This document shows, piece by piece, positions 33,746 through 46,398 of a stretch of 64,000 bases of DNA; positions within the stretch are counted from its first letter, which is position 1, and each line of letters begins with the position of its first letter. Under the pieces are notes generated by a model, which did no database searches, was not told the origin of the DNA, and saw nothing but the letters and a program-made list of their open reading frames with translations. Made by a program: the position numbers and the translations under genes. The DNA comes from Microvelia longipes (lineage: Eukaryota; Arthropoda; Insecta; Hemiptera; Veliidae): assembly GCA_018340805.1 (NCBI GenBank), contig JACMZG010001870.1, forward strand, positions 47,014,309 through 47,078,308, read 5' to 3'.

Positions 33746-34427
33746 AATTATGACTCACTTGCGTTCGTTCAATTAGATTTTATTTCCAGACGAAGGCGTA
33801 ATTTAATTATTGTAAATCGCAAGTTTTGGAGGGGACTGAACTCACATTTTGTACATCGTTTCATTTTAATACAGCTAGTATACTAGAGTTTTTCTCAGAT
33901 CACTTTTATTGATCACTTTTATTTATTGATCACTTTTAGGACCAGCGTGTTCAGTAGGCGGATGGGTAACCGCTAGGCTTAAACAATGAGCCAAGTGAGA
34001 CTGAAGATGTACCAAGTTTTTTATATTCTGAGAACGAACAAAGCGAGTCTAAAGTGGAATGGATGAGCTTATCGAATCCGATAAAGCGAGGAAAAGTTCC
34101 GAGGTACTTTGTACCCGATTTTTTCCTCTACAATGCTTCTTCATCTTTTCCAAAGGAATGGTAAACATTAATTTTAAGTAAATTCGTATCGAAAATTATA
34201 TTGAAAGACCATTATTTCAAAACGATTAATATAGTTTATCTGTTACTTACCTTATATTATCATTTTTACCTTGTTACTATTTGTTCAATCAATTATTTTC
34301 GTACAAGGCCCCCTCAGTAGCCAATACTTCTTTAATTTAACTATTTACTCTCTGGTTAACACAGGTATTCAAACTAATATTATTATTTTATTTCTCAATT
34401 CTCAACATTCTAGCTGTTCTATTTAAA

Positions 34428-34873
34428 ATACGTACATATAATATTTACCTAAATACTTCGATACCTAACCAAAGCTTATATTATATTATCATCGGCCTGA
34501 GTTAATGCAATATTTATGAAATTAAAATTATATCTTACAAAAATTTCCTAAAATACTTTATAGAGTTTATATAAATTTTTACATGCAGTTGGCAATACCC
34601 AATTTTAATTTTAGTTGTTTTGAATTATATCGTTTGACATTTATTACAAATATTAAATTTACTTGACGCTAAGAAAGTTAAACTTAAAATGTGCCCTTGT
34701 ATGTCATGAGAAGGTTTCGGTCGCACAGAAGCCGTGTGTGAAGTCATAGAGATATATACGCCTTGTACTAAAGGGTGCATAGTCTATCTCAATACATTGA
34801 GATAGACACGGTATTGCCCAAGGGTATTTACCCTCCCTTTTTTGTAATTTCATTTTAAATTTATTTACTTAGT
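34428..34873. repeat. Long direct repeat, copy 1 (about 440 bp)
   Basis: Shares with 37149-37586 the blocks TATTTACCTAAATACTTCGA, ATCGGCCTGAGTTAATGCAA, TGTGCCCTTGTATGTCATGA and CACGGTATTGCCCAAGGGTA. It is over 95 percent alike except for a 10-base indel (CGCCTTGTAC, only in this copy). It contains CATAGAGATATATAC, the start of MITE family E. The ends are not TG..CA, so an LTR is not supported. Confidence 0.8.
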
Positions 34874-34919
34874 TAGACACGTGACATAAAAAACATTCAA
34901 AATTTTATTATTTTTCAAA

Positions 34920-35030
34920 CTTTTTTCATTTTTGTCAATTTCAAGAACTGAAGAAGCTGGGCGAAAGCTCTCCGTCAATTCATTTTCAATAAATTAAAAA
35001 AAACTGGACTCTTCAATAACAATTAATTTA
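34920..35030 (+). repeat. Penelope-like terminal scrap with hammerhead-like motif
   Basis: AGAACTGAAGAAGCTGGGCG then AAAGCTCTCCGTC contains CTGAAGA, a minimal GC/GC stem, GAAA and a downstream GTC. This is the order of hammerhead-type cores in Penelope-like termini, though stem III does not pair well. Confidence 0.35.
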
Positions 35031-35344
35031 ATCGTTAAAACAAAAAATGAAGAAAAATAATTTTTTATATTCGTTTATTATTTAAAGAAAGACAAGATTT
35101 TTATTAATACAATAAAACGTTATTCAAAATAATATTTTTATAATACATAATATTAAAAAAAAATAATAATAATAACATTTTGAATTTAAAATATACTAAT
35201 AAAATTATTACTATTGGATATTATCTATATAATTATTGTAAGTTTATCTTTAATCATATTTTTTATTGATATTTTTAAAGATATTGACAAGTCAATATCT
35301 TTACAATAAATATTTGTCTTCATATAATTGAGCAGTTGATGTAA

Positions 35345-36052
35345 TAGATAATTAGTTTCTATATTAGAAATCAACCTCCAGAAAATTTAATTGTAAAGAA
35401 TCATAAAAGTGAATGTTACTTGATCAATAATTGTAAATGTACTGTGATTCAAAGACTTACTCACGTTAAATATCTTGGTTTAATAATTGATAAAAATTAA
35501 AAGTGGCAAATAAACTTAATAAATTCTCAAGATTTATGACTTATAATTTCATTAGATTGAAACAGTTTTCCTCTATTAAAAATTTACTCATATTTTATAA
35601 TTCATTAGTGCAAACTGTTTGAAGCTATGGCATCACTGTTTGGGCTGGTTTATATGATACTTCAATTCTAATTCAATTCTAGTTTTGCAGAAAAAGATTA
35701 TTAAAATTATACATAACAAGCCAAAATTATATTCTAGTTGGAAATTATTTTCCTAATCTAAACTATTTGACCTTTCCTCTCTTTTTAAGCTACAATGCAT
35801 GAAACATAATATAAGAAACAATGATTATTTTCCAAAATCAAAAAATCAATGTCAGACTAGATTGTTTGGACAATTTGAAGTACTAAGGAAAAATACCAGA
35901 TTAGTCCAGCATTATCAGGATTATGTTGGTCCTAAATTAATAAATTCCTTTTGCAATGACAACAAAATAACAATAGAAAATGTCACGAATTTCCACAGAA
36001 AGATTCTTTACAATTGGAATTTTTATCAATTCTTGAAAAATGCATCCTAATT
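35345..36052 (+). pseudogene. LINE reverse-transcriptase C-terminal remnant
   Basis: Plus-strand frames give KYLGLIIDKN (35,465-35,500), SYGITVWAGLYDTS (about 35,620-35,665), LQKKIIKIIHNKP (about 35,680-35,720) and an 83-codon open piece from 35799 with YVGPKLINSF. These are the thumb and C-terminal motifs of Jockey/CR1-like RT. In-frame stops occur after IDKN and QTV, so it is inactive. It lies between the two 440-bp direct repeats. Confidence 0.75.
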
Positions 36053-36325
36053 TTTGTTTTATTTATTTATTACTCCTTACATACCATAAATGAATATAAT
36101 ACTTTAACAGATTATTTCTTTTAAATATGCTTCTTAATAAATAAAAAATAATTGACTCATGCATAAATTGTTTTTTTTTATGTAAACTACAAAATAAAAT
36201 AACTTTCAGATATCATTAATAAACTACTAAATTGTAATAAAAATAGCAATTATCACTAGAACTATAAATGTATTAGTAAAATAAAAAAAATAGTTTCTCA
36301 TAATAAGCATTAATAAAAAAATAAA

Positions 36326-36785
<460 letters not shown>

Positions 36786-37148
36786 CTAATTCAAACAAAT
36801 TATTTTTTTTTTAAATTCAAGTTGTTTTTTAATTTTAATTTGTAATTGAAATAAAGGGTTTTTCTATCTTTCTTAATGGCCAAACTGTATTATTAACACT
36901 ATAGGGCAAATAAAATATTATAATGACCAACCTGTACTATATTAAAGACGCGAAGAGGTAAAGAAGTAACAAGGATAATAAGTGTATTACTTTTCACTAT
37001 TTCATTATAACCTTCAATAGGGAACCTTTCTAAGAAGGTAAGTTTGTCTCTAAATTTAAGACCTGCGTAGTCTTTTAAGATATTACCTTGTATTTTTATT
37101 AAAATTTTTAATATTAATATTAATTTTAATATAAAATTTCTTAAATTT

Positions 37149-37586
37149 AACTACCTATATAATATTTACCTAAATACTTCGATACCTAACCAAAGCTTAT
37201 ATTATATTATCATCGGCCTGAGTTAATGCAATATTTATGAAATTAAAATTATATCTTACAAATATTTTCTAAAATATTTTATAGAGTTTATAAAAATGTT
37301 TACATGTAGTTGGCAATACCCAATTTTAATTTTAGTTGTTTTGAATTATATCGTTTGACATTTATAACAAATATTAAATTTACTTGACGCTAAGAAAGTT
37401 AAACTTAAAATGTGCCCTTGTATGTCATGAGAAGGTTTCGGTCGCACAGAAGCCGTGTGTGAAGTCATAGAGATATATACTAAAGGGTGCATAGTCTATC
37501 TCAATACATTGAGATAGACACGGTATTGCCCAAGGGTATTTACCCTTCCTTTTTTGTAATTTCATTTTAAATTTATTTACTTAGTT
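37149..37586. repeat. Long direct repeat, copy 2
   Basis: Second copy of the 440-bp repeat at 34428-34873. It lacks ten bases (CGCCTTGTAC) found in copy 1. It is followed by a TTTTAATATAAA short tandem array (37,587-37,650). Confidence 0.8.
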
Positions 37587-38269
37587 TTTAATATAATTTT
37601 AATATAAATTTTAATATAAATTTTAATATAAATTTTAATATAAATTTTCTTAAATTTAACCTACCTGATTTGAAAATTCTACAGATAGAAGTGGCAGATC
37701 ATTATAATAGAATTTTTTTGCCAAAATTAGTTGAGTAATGATTCATTTTCCTGCCGTAAATGGATAAAGAAAATTAAGAAGGTCATTGATAAATATAGAC
37801 AACTAGAGTGCGTGTTGATATAGCGAAATATTTAACTTTGTTTACTATAAGTATGGATATACTCTATCATGTCTTCCTCAGATATAATAATGATAATCTA
37901 TATTTACTGCAGGTAAGTATATATTATACGATATTTTTTACTTCCTTATCCTAATAGCTGACATGATAAAATGTACGTACTTATTGATGCATCATAATGA
38001 ATGCTTGAAACCCTCACGACACGTAGCAAGGATAAACTAATACTATATTGAATGACATTTTCTTGAATTTCCGTGTTTGATTAATGTATGCAACTTCTAC
38101 GAAAAATATAAGGAAAATTTCATGTTTTTCTTTTCAGTAGCGCTTCCAGGATTTTATATTTGAGGGGACCGAAACTTGATATGCTGATCCGTCACAAAAT
38201 ATTCACTTGCGTATTTTTTTAACATCTACTACTGTAGTCTAATCAGCAAACGGTTTTTTTTGCGAAGTT

Positions 38270-38460
38270 TTAAATTTACCTCGTCTACACGGTGTTGAAC
38301 ACTTGGTTGAAGACCAGGTTGAATCCTCCGTGTAGACGGGGGTTCACCCGGTGTTAAACACCAATATCGACACCGATAATTTTTAGGTTTAATTCCGATA
38401 ATGTGTCGTGTAGACACTTATCAGGGTTGAAAGACCCCTTACCCGGTGTCCAAAGTAAGG
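38270..38460. repeat. MITE-like palindromic repeat
   Basis: CGTCTACACGGTGTTGAACA is partly mirrored by GTGTCGTGTAGACAC, with internal CCGTGTAGACGGGGGTTC. It lies just outside the MULE-like element. Superfamily unknown. Confidence 0.45.
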
Positions 38461-38565
38461 TTATTTTAATAATTATTATTGCCTTAGAATAATACTATAT
38501 ATAGAAGGAGCACAGGACCGTAAACACAATGTAATTCCACTGATAACACGAAAGCCGGTTGACTG

Positions 38566-38853
38566 GTGCAACTAAGTAATGCTGCCAACCTGACACAAAA
38601 CATTATTTTAAATATTTGTCATAAATATCTATTAATGAAGAAAGATCGTAAAGACAATATAATACTTAAAACACCTGCAGAGTATTTAATAAAACTGGTC
38701 TTAGATGGCAAAAGGGTGGCGGAATACAAGAATCTACATTTAGTTGACGAGGACTACTATTTTTATATAATTTTAATAAATACGTTAAACTACAATTTAA
38801 AATGCTTAGAATATTGTAATGCACCGATATTTATATTAGTATTTTATGAATAA
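38566..38853 (+). CDS. ORF inside the MULE-associated repeat, unknown
   Basis: A 95-codon plus-strand frame beginning MQLSNAANLTQNIILNICHK and including KTPAEYLIKLVLDGKRVAEY. A decayed copy of the same segment is at about 46,480-46,750, where frameshifts and stops break it, so the ORF is repeat-borne. It interrupts the left inverted repeat of the transposon and is framed by AACTAAGTAATGCTGCC and its complement near 38,935-38,955, so it may be a nested smaller element. No family is recognised and expression is doubtful. Confidence 0.35.
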   Translation: MQLSNAANLTQNIILNICHKYLLMKKDRKDNIILKTPAEYLIKLVLDGKRVAEYKNLHLVDEDYYFYIILINTLNYNLKCLEYCNAPIFILVFYE

Positions 38854-39412
38854 TCAATCATTAATTAATAATAGAACATAATAATTCAGCAACCGGAAGT
38901 ATTGCCAACTTTTTTTTAGAATTGTATATTGTTAGGGTGGCAGCATTACTTAGTTGCACCAGACAAGATTCTAGGATTCTATGGGAAGGCTTTTTTTTAA
39001 AATGTGATATTTAGGTATTTAACCCAGGTTACGTTTATTATTTTTTTGCATTTTCAAAGAAATCATGCGGGTTTAATGTATTTACGGGTTGATTTTGAGA
39101 AAATGTATCCATTTCATTTTTCACAACTTCTACGGTTTTATTTATAAATTAAATATTTTATTTTTATTAGTATAAATATAAATGATTTTATTTTAAATTT
39201 GAATACATATTTTTAATTATTAATTATTCTCAAATTTTATAGTTTCTTGTTTATTGTCTATTTTGTATTATGAAATAAAGTTATTTTTTGATTTGATTTA
39301 AAATTTTTCGCTTTCAACAACGGTAAAGTCTGGTGCGCTAGCGATCTTGAGACTATGACATGTTCTCCTAAGCTGATGATGAAACTTTTTTGCTTTGTAA
39401 TCGTTTATTCTC

Positions 39413-40215
39413 TTGCCTTTCGCCATTTCCTTCATAGGTTTAGGTCACTGTACAGCTAAAATGTCTTTGACCATCTCTTCTACAGGTTCGTGCGATTTAG
39501 AGTATACTCGTATATCCTCCACTCATGTTGGGCATGAGTTTGAAATAGGAAGGCTAACTTTAAGTAAGTCGGAGCGAGAAAAATTCGCCAAACAAATAGC
39601 CCAAAAAATTCCTTTGGATGTTATTTTAGATCTAGTAAGGGAATCACTGGTTGATAAAAACGTTTATCAAATCCATTTACTTAAAAAAAATTGTAAAATA
39701 TTTTTAAAATGTATAACTTAAATAAAATGAAGTTTTGCATAAGGAGGATCATCTGAGTGTTCATGCCTGGTTCAGCAGATGCAGAATTTTGACAATAATG
39801 CTGTGCGATTTTATAAACCGAAAGGTCATGTCCTGGAAGACCACATATTTTTAGAACAAGATGATTTTGTCTTAATCATATTTAAGGATGCTCTACTAGA
39901 TATTCTATAGAAATATGGCAGTGATGTCGTGTGCCTATATGGAACACATGGTCTTAACCCTTACAATTTTGAACTTTATACAGTGCTTGTTCTTGACGAC
40001 ATGAGGCAAGGATTCCCTGCTGCTTTCATGATTTTTTAACAGAGGCGAAACCTATGACATTATTCTTTCAAATAATAAAGAATCGTCTCGGCGAACCGCT
40101 AAGAGCTAAAACCTTTATGTCTAACATGGCCAAGCAATTCTTTTAGCCTGGTCGGCAGTAATGCCTTCTGCTGATAGATTTAGACTATTTTGCCCTTGGC
40201 ATGTTGATAGAGCCT
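39413..40215 (+). pseudogene. MULE-type transposase remnant
   Basis: The open piece 39413-39721 includes STHVGHEFEIGRLTLSKSER and QKIPLDVILDLVRESL. After a frame break, VRFYKPKG, EQDDFVLIIFKDALLDIL, a stop, then KYGSDVVCLYGTHGLN, LDDMRQGFPAAF, AWSAVMPSADRFRLFCPWHV follow. These match the order of a MULE domain (D-x-THG first catalytic block, GFP..F block, C..H block) as found in arthropod elements. The first catalytic Asp position is Tyr here (CLYGTHG), and there are several stops and frameshifts, so it cannot make an active enzyme. Confidence 0.8.
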
Positions 40216-40934
40216 AGAGATAGAATTTGAGTAAAATAAAAACGCAAAAAAGAAAATAAGTATTAAATCTTTAAAAGTTTTAGCAACGCAAAAAAATAAG
40301 CAAAATTTTAAACAAATGAGCCAAAAGTTTCTTAAAAATTTGTACAACGATGCGGACTGCAATTTGGATTAATCAAAAATAAAAACATTTATTAAATTTA
40401 GAAATAAGTATTTTAAATTCAAAATAAAATAAGAAATAATTTATATTTCTAATATGATATAATTAATATAATATGATTTTTAATTTATAATATGACCATA
40501 ATTTTGTTTCTATTACTTTTTTATTGCAAGATGAGCGGAAGAACTGATTTTTTTTTAGAGTCCATCCTAGTTTATACTATATGTTGTAAATTCACTTTAT
40601 TTCATACTTTTTACAACTATTCATATTTAATCTTAAATTAATACTAATCTGTCTGTCAAATGTCAGTCATGTCATTTTCAACATCCTCCACGCCCAAAAG
40701 AAGTGTAGAACCATTAACTTATCTGCACCTAACTTCTTTTTGGTTTATTTCTTTAATCATTTTCCCTTTTGTAAAAACTATATTGTTGACCAAACAAACA
40801 ATTAAATAAATCAATTTTGACATGACATAAAATTTACCCTAACAATTTACCAAAAACTATTTATTTGTAATACACAATTTATATAATAATCTTTCAACAT
40901 TCATTCATCATCTTCCTAACTCAAAAATTGTTAA

Positions 40935-41373
40935 TTTATTTGTTTTCTTTTATATTTCCAGCTACGGAAATGTAACGTTCTTCGAGTAATATTGGTGGAC
41001 TTAACTTTAGTCTCACAGATAAAATTATTAATTTTAAATTTCCAGTAATTACTATATTTATTAGTTCCGAATTTTTTGATTGGTATTTCAAAGTGATTTT
41101 TTATTTTAACTGAATAAAACTCATAATCTTTTAATGAAGAATTTTGCTTTCCTAAATTTAAATGTTTGATTTTATCTAAAATGATTCCTATTAAATCTAA
41201 ATTGAACTCATTTGACTCTATATTTTTCTTATCTGAAAAATCTGATTCTTTACCTCCCGGATAAATGACTACGTCATTATCATCACCATCATCTGGAACC
41301 CCTGACCTACCGTACTTTATGCTAACAACTTCATTTAACTGTGACTTAAGTAAACTATTACTAACAAATCTGA
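40935..41373 (-). pseudogene. Open frame inside the LTR element, unknown product
   Basis: The minus-strand frame of about 145 codons has RFVSNSLLKSQLNEVVSIKY, a GVPDDGDDNDVV acidic patch, and NYWKFKINNFICETKV. There is no Met near its start, so it is probably the 3' part of one longer frame now split from the piece at 41965-42114. It has no zinc knuckle, DxG protease or RT motif. It could be a divergent gag C-terminus or a captured sequence. Confidence 0.45.
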
Positions 41374-41964
41374 CCTACTCCTTTTGATTCTTTTCTCCAA
41401 ACAATTTACACAACTCCTTTAAGCTAACTCAGAACTGTCTGATCTATTATTTCTACACTAACTGTCCCATTGCTTACATAACTAGCTAACTCCAAATTTT
41501 CTTCAACTTGATTTCCAAATCATCTTTATCTAAATTTAAATTAGCTTTCAAATACTTATACTTCTCGCCAATCTCAGCTTCTAAATTCTTCTTTCAAATC
41601 TGTTTCATTCCTTAAATTTTGATTTTCCTCAATAACATTGATCGACTCTTGCCTTTTCTTAATGATTCACTACTTAGATTTACTGACATACTCTCTACTA
41701 CAGCTAATGAATGAATATGTACTGGACTCCATAGCAATAGGTACACTAGCAACTGGTTCTCTATCTAACTTAAGTTTCTATTTTCAGCAATATCAGTAAA
41801 AATTTTCCCCTGTACTTTATTATAACTTAACAATTTTGATTTCCTTCGTTCTTCTACATTCTGTATCATTTTGATGACTTTGCCTCTATACTTAAGTAGT
41901 ATCAATCCATCTTCAAATCCAAATTGTTGGTCATTTCTAATTTCATTGATTTCTTCTTTTTATA

Positions 41965-42114
41965 TCATATAACATCATACAGACACAATATTTCGTCTTC
42001 AGTAATATTTACATCTAAAGAATTTTCTATGATATTTTCATAAAGACAGTCTATTTCTTTTCTCTTTTCAATTCTTTTTTTGAGATAATTATCACAAAAA
42101 TAGTGAAAATCCAT
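41965..42114 (-). pseudogene. Gag-like N-terminal frame of the LTR element
   Basis: ATG at 42114, about 160 bases after the 5' LTR (minus strand), opens MDFHYFCDNYLKKRIEKRKE and stops at TGA 41965-41967. Just beyond, another frame continues with FGFEDGLILLKYRGKVIKMI, so a frameshift broke a longer protein. Position and charge fit a gag start. No family motif is visible. Confidence 0.45.
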
Positions 42115-43246
42115 AACTAACTCTCTCTATCTCTTTAAATTAACTTCTGTGATTACTCGAACTTAACTATTAACCTTTTTTTTAACTTTTAGCAATAAAT
42201 TACTACTCGATAACAACTAAATACTATTATTAAATCTTCACCGAGGTGCAAAATTCTTACCTTTACGGTCGCCATATGTTGTAAAATTCACTTTATTTCA
42301 TACTTTTTACAACTATTTCATATTTAATCTTAAATTAATACTATCTGTCTGTCAAATGTCAGTCATGTCATTTCCAACACTATAAATTGATGTCAAATTG
42401 TTTTATTTTATTTGTAATGCAGTATAAATAAACATATTATTTATTTATATTTGACACTATAAAGTAAATATTCATTAACTTTTTAATAAAAATCGTAGAA
42501 CTAGAAAAAATTAAATGAAATGAAAACATTTCCTCAAAAACAACCGCAAATAGATTAAACCCGCGTGGTTTATTGAAAATGCCAAAAGAATTACACTAAA
42601 CCTGGGTGAAATCTCTAAATATCACATTTTGAAATATCCTTCCCATAGAATCCCTAGAATCTTGTTTGCACCAGTGAACCGGCTTTCGTGTTATCAGTAG
42701 TGCTCCTTCTATATATAGTATTATTCTAAGATTATTGCTTTCAATTTCTTTGGTTATTTATTAAACATATATGAATTTTTATTACGAATATATTTACCTT
42801 TTCCTTATGATATTTAATCAAAACATTGATTTAACAGCATTATGCTGTCTGCTGTCGAAACTTTATTGGTGAAATACCCGCATTCTTCAGCTCAAATTTA
42901 AGTCGCTGTTCGCTGTAATAAATGGTGCTTTTGACATTGGTTATTCGCCTTCTCATATAAGAGCAGTGTATTCTTTTTCAGTCGTTCCTTGCCGCATATG
43001 CATCGTTTAATAAAAATACTAATTTATAGGTTAAATCAGTAATAATTATAAATATCGGAAACAAAATAAGTAAAGAATAATTCAGGGTTTTAAAAATTTT
43101 CGAAATACTAAGAAGAATACAAAACAGAATCCTAAGACAGAAACGAATAATTGCTAATCATGATGATTTTGAAGAATGGCCAACCTATACAAGTAATTAT
43201 TCCTTAAGAAAATATCGATCTTTATTTAGATTTAAGTTATTATTTA

Positions 43247-43557
43247 GAATTATTGTTCAGTTTCTTGAACAATATTGAAACACTGACAAAATAACCTGAC
43301 CGCATTCGCTTATCAATGTGGTATATCAAATAATCAGTACAAAATTACAATAACTTATGTAGTAGTACGTTAAAAATACAAATCAAAACACAAACAAGTA
43401 TAGGAAGCCGAAAACAATAGATTTATTATTGCCTTAACTCACTCTTGAAGGAGGTTTCAATGAGGTTACACAGAGCCCCTGAGAGCCCCCAATACGATGT
43501 TTCAGGCCTTTCAATGTATTGAGATAGGCTCTGCCTCCTCTAGTATATATCTCTATG
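43247..43557. mobile_element. MITE family E, left end decayed
   Basis: The right end CCTCTAGTATATATCTCTAT then G is intact and followed by TTCAGTTT. The same TTCAGTTT occurs at about 43,256-43,263 just before TTGAACAATATTGAAAC, the inner part of the left end. The terminal 30 bp of the left side appear deleted. Confidence 0.65.
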
Positions 43558-44465
43558 TTCAGTTTTGTTTATTTATTTAATTTTGTTTATTATTAACACT
43601 TTTTGGTTTATTTACTCTTTTTTTATCCGTTATCATTCTGCTTTACTAAAAGGTGATACTCCCTTGGTGCATAAATAACTATTGCCTCGCACAATAATAA
43701 AAATATGCTATTCCGGTTTTATCAATATTAATCTGCAGACATGTGGTTCTTAGACCCTGGGCTCTAGCCTCAAGTGTGACTTTGTAAACACAAGTTCTAA
43801 CTTGTGTTTTACAAACCAAGCATCTAAGACTTGTTCAACAAATTTACAGCGAAGCCGAGGCTGAAAAATAAAATTTTACTGATGAGGCGAAACCAAGTTT
43901 AGTCAATTTAATTTTCACTGACGAAGCGAAGCCGAATCCTGTAAATATTAATTACCTGCTAAGGCGTAACCAAATCTGGTTTATGATATTATGTCGAGCT
44001 AATAATAATGACGATATTCAAATTATGGAACCATATCCAGGTAAAGCAGATAGTATGTTGCTTGTTATATTTATCTCAAACAGTTATTATGTCACTTAAG
44101 AGGGGCTTTATATTTTTTTACTTTTTAAGGTATTTTATATTTTTGTTTTAAATTTAAATGACTAAATAATAGATCACTGTATACCAGTTTGCTTTTAGAA
44201 TATTTCCCGACCTCCAATAGTTAATTCATATTGGTCTGAAATTATAGACGAGTTGTACTTCTGTATAATAAGCAGTAAGAGTATAATAAGATCAACTTAT
44301 GATTTTTAAGTAATTAAGTGACACAACAATTATATCACAAAATTATACAAATAACACATCTTTAATACTGACCGATCTATACCGGTCAAGGTCGATCACT
44401 CGTTCAAGATCAACAACCGAAAATGATCCTACACTTAATTTTTATTTATTTATTTATTTTTTTGC

Positions 44466-45677
44466 TTAAAATAGATAAGTTATAGAAATACTATGAAACC
44501 TAATACGGATGCAATAATACTTTATCGCAATACATATCGTTATAATACAATTTTACTTTTTTCTATAAAAATAGATAAGTTATAGAAATAATTTAAAACA
44601 TCTATACGGATGCATAAATACTTTTGCAATACATATCGTTATAATACAATTTTACTTTTTTCTATAAAAATAGATAAGTTATAGAAATAATTTAAAACAT
44701 CTAATACGGATGCAATAATACTTTTTGCAATACATATCGTTATAACACAATTTTACTTTTTTCTATAAAAATATGTAAGTTATAGAAATAATATGAAACA
44801 TCTAAAACGGATGCAATAATACTTTATCGCAATACATATCGTTATAATACAATTTTACTTTTTTCTATAAAAATATGTAAGTTATAGAAATATATGAAAC
44901 ATCTAAATACGGATGCAATAATACTTATCGCAATACATATCGTTATAATACAATTTTACTTTTTTCTATAAAAATATGTAAGTTATAGAAATACTATGAA
45001 ACATCTAATACGGATGCAATAATACTTTATCGCAATACATATCGTTATAATACAATTTTACTTTTTTCTATAAAAATATGTAAGTTATAGAAATAATATG
45101 AAACATCTAAAACGGATGCAATAATACTTTATCGCAATACATATCGTTATAATACAATTTTACTTTTTTCTATAAAAATATGTAAGTTATAGAAATAATA
45201 TGAAACATCTAAAACGGATGCAATAATACTTTATCGCAAATACATATCGTTATAATACAATTTTACTTTTTTCTATAATATGTAAGATAGAAATAATATG
45301 AAACATCTAAAACGGATGCAATAATACTTTTATCGCAATACATATCGTTAATACATTTTACTTTTTTCTATAAAAAATATGTAAGTTATAGAATAATATG
45401 AAACATCTAAAACGGATGCAATAATACTTTATCGCATACATATCGATGTAAGTTACAATATAATCTATGCAATAATATATCGCAATATCGTTATAATACA
45501 ATTTTACTTTTTTCTATAAAAATATGTAAGTTATAGAAATAATATGAAACATCTAAAACGGATGCAATAATACTTATCGCAATACATATCGTTATAATAC
45601 AATTTTACTTTTTCTATAAAAATATGTAAGTTATAGAAAATAATATGAAAACATCTAAAAACGGATGCAATAATACA
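44466..45677. repeat. 102-bp satellite array, about 12 copies
   Basis: Units contain CTATAAAAATATGTAAGTTA, ATATGAAACATCTAAAACGG, ATGCAATAATACTTTATCGC and ATACATATCGTTATAATACA. Substitutions are few, but single-base indels are common in several units. The array ends in ACACCCTGTATGTACG, which may be the end of the element that seeded it. Confidence 0.95.
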
Positions 45678-45775
45678 CCCTGTATGTACGTCTTCACATA
45701 ATTTTTGACCCCTGCGTCTGAATAATCAAACCTTTACATTATACATTCACTGCTTTGAAGCCACATAGACTGTGT

Positions 45776-46339
45776 CATAGAGATATATACTAGAGGTGGC
45801 CTAGCATGTTCTACTAACAGTAAGAGGCCTGAAACATCTTTTTCGGGCTCTCAGGGGCTCTGTGTAACCTTATTGAAACCTCCTTCAAGAGTGAGTTAAG
45901 GTTATAAAAAATCAATCGAAGAATCAGCTACCGTCGATACTTGCTGTTGTAACAATATCAAGCTATCTGCTTCTTCAACTTGCGGTAAAAACAACCTTTT
46001 TTATCACATTTTAGTTCTCGAGACATCCACGTTTTGAGTTTTTTTGCCAATTTTTGAAGCTTAATATTTCGGCTTTGGCTCAACCTAGCTTAAATCATTT
46101 ATCCATATAAATCAAAATCATAATAAATTTAAATAAAAAATCAATATAATAAATCATTTATTTTTGGCTTCCCGCACGTTATCTGTGTTTTAATGTGTAT
46201 TTTAAACGTTCTTTAATATATGGTACTGTAATTATTGTTCTCTTTATTTGATTATATTGAAAGTCGAAGGTAGTCAGGTTATTTTTTCGATGTTTCAAAA
46301 TTCAACCAATTGGGCCACTCTAGTAATAATATCTCTATG
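45776..46339. mobile_element. MITE family E, reverse copy with insertion
   Basis: Ends CATAGAGATATATACTAGAG and ATATCTCTATG are present. GACTGTGT and GAATGTGC flank it (6 of 8 match). About 230 bp between 45,921 and 46,150 are foreign and include GTCGATACTTGCTGTTG, also found at 31,450-31,480 on the other strand. Confidence 0.7.
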
Positions 46340-46398
46340 GAATGTGCACATTGCAAATGGAACTCGGATTAATTCATTTAAATTTAGTTGGTATAGAT

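Larger units (their letters stand above)
40582..42379 (-). mobile_element. Non-autonomous gypsy-type LTR retrotransposon, short LTRs
   Basis: Direct repeats 40582-40683 (102 bp) and 42277-42379 (103 bp) start TGTTG and end CAACA. CTATA lies directly outside both (40577-40581 and 42380-42384), a 5-bp target duplication. On the minus strand the 5' LTR is followed after TA by TGGCGACCGTAAAGG, like the tRNA-Arg primer site of the mdg1/412 group, and the 3' LTR is preceded by purine-rich GGGCGTGGAGGA. AATAAA lies in the LTR. The 1.6-kb interior has no protease, RT or integrase, only the ORF pieces at 41965-42114 and 40935-41373. It sits inside the MULE-like element. Confidence 0.85.
38483..42730 (+). 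mobile_element. MULE-like DNA transposon with 8-bp target duplication
   Basis: Both ends share CTTAGAATAATACTATATAT followed by AGAAGGAGCAC, inverted, and similarity runs inward about 240 bp (right end to about 42,485; left end to about 39,135 after an interruption). ATTATTGC flanks the element directly on both sides (38475-38482 and 42731-42738). Inside are a 95-codon ORF module (38566-38853), a dead MULE-type transposase (39413-40215) and a nested LTR element (40582-42379). Removing the nested element leaves about 2.4 kb. Long inverted ends and 8-10-bp duplications are known for Mutator-like elements. Confidence 0.82.

Noticed and set aside
43860..43990. CTGATGAGGCGAAACC as a hammerhead core
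   Set aside because: Stem II is missing its other strand and loop; it is part of a dispersed repeat also present near 23,500 without the motif.
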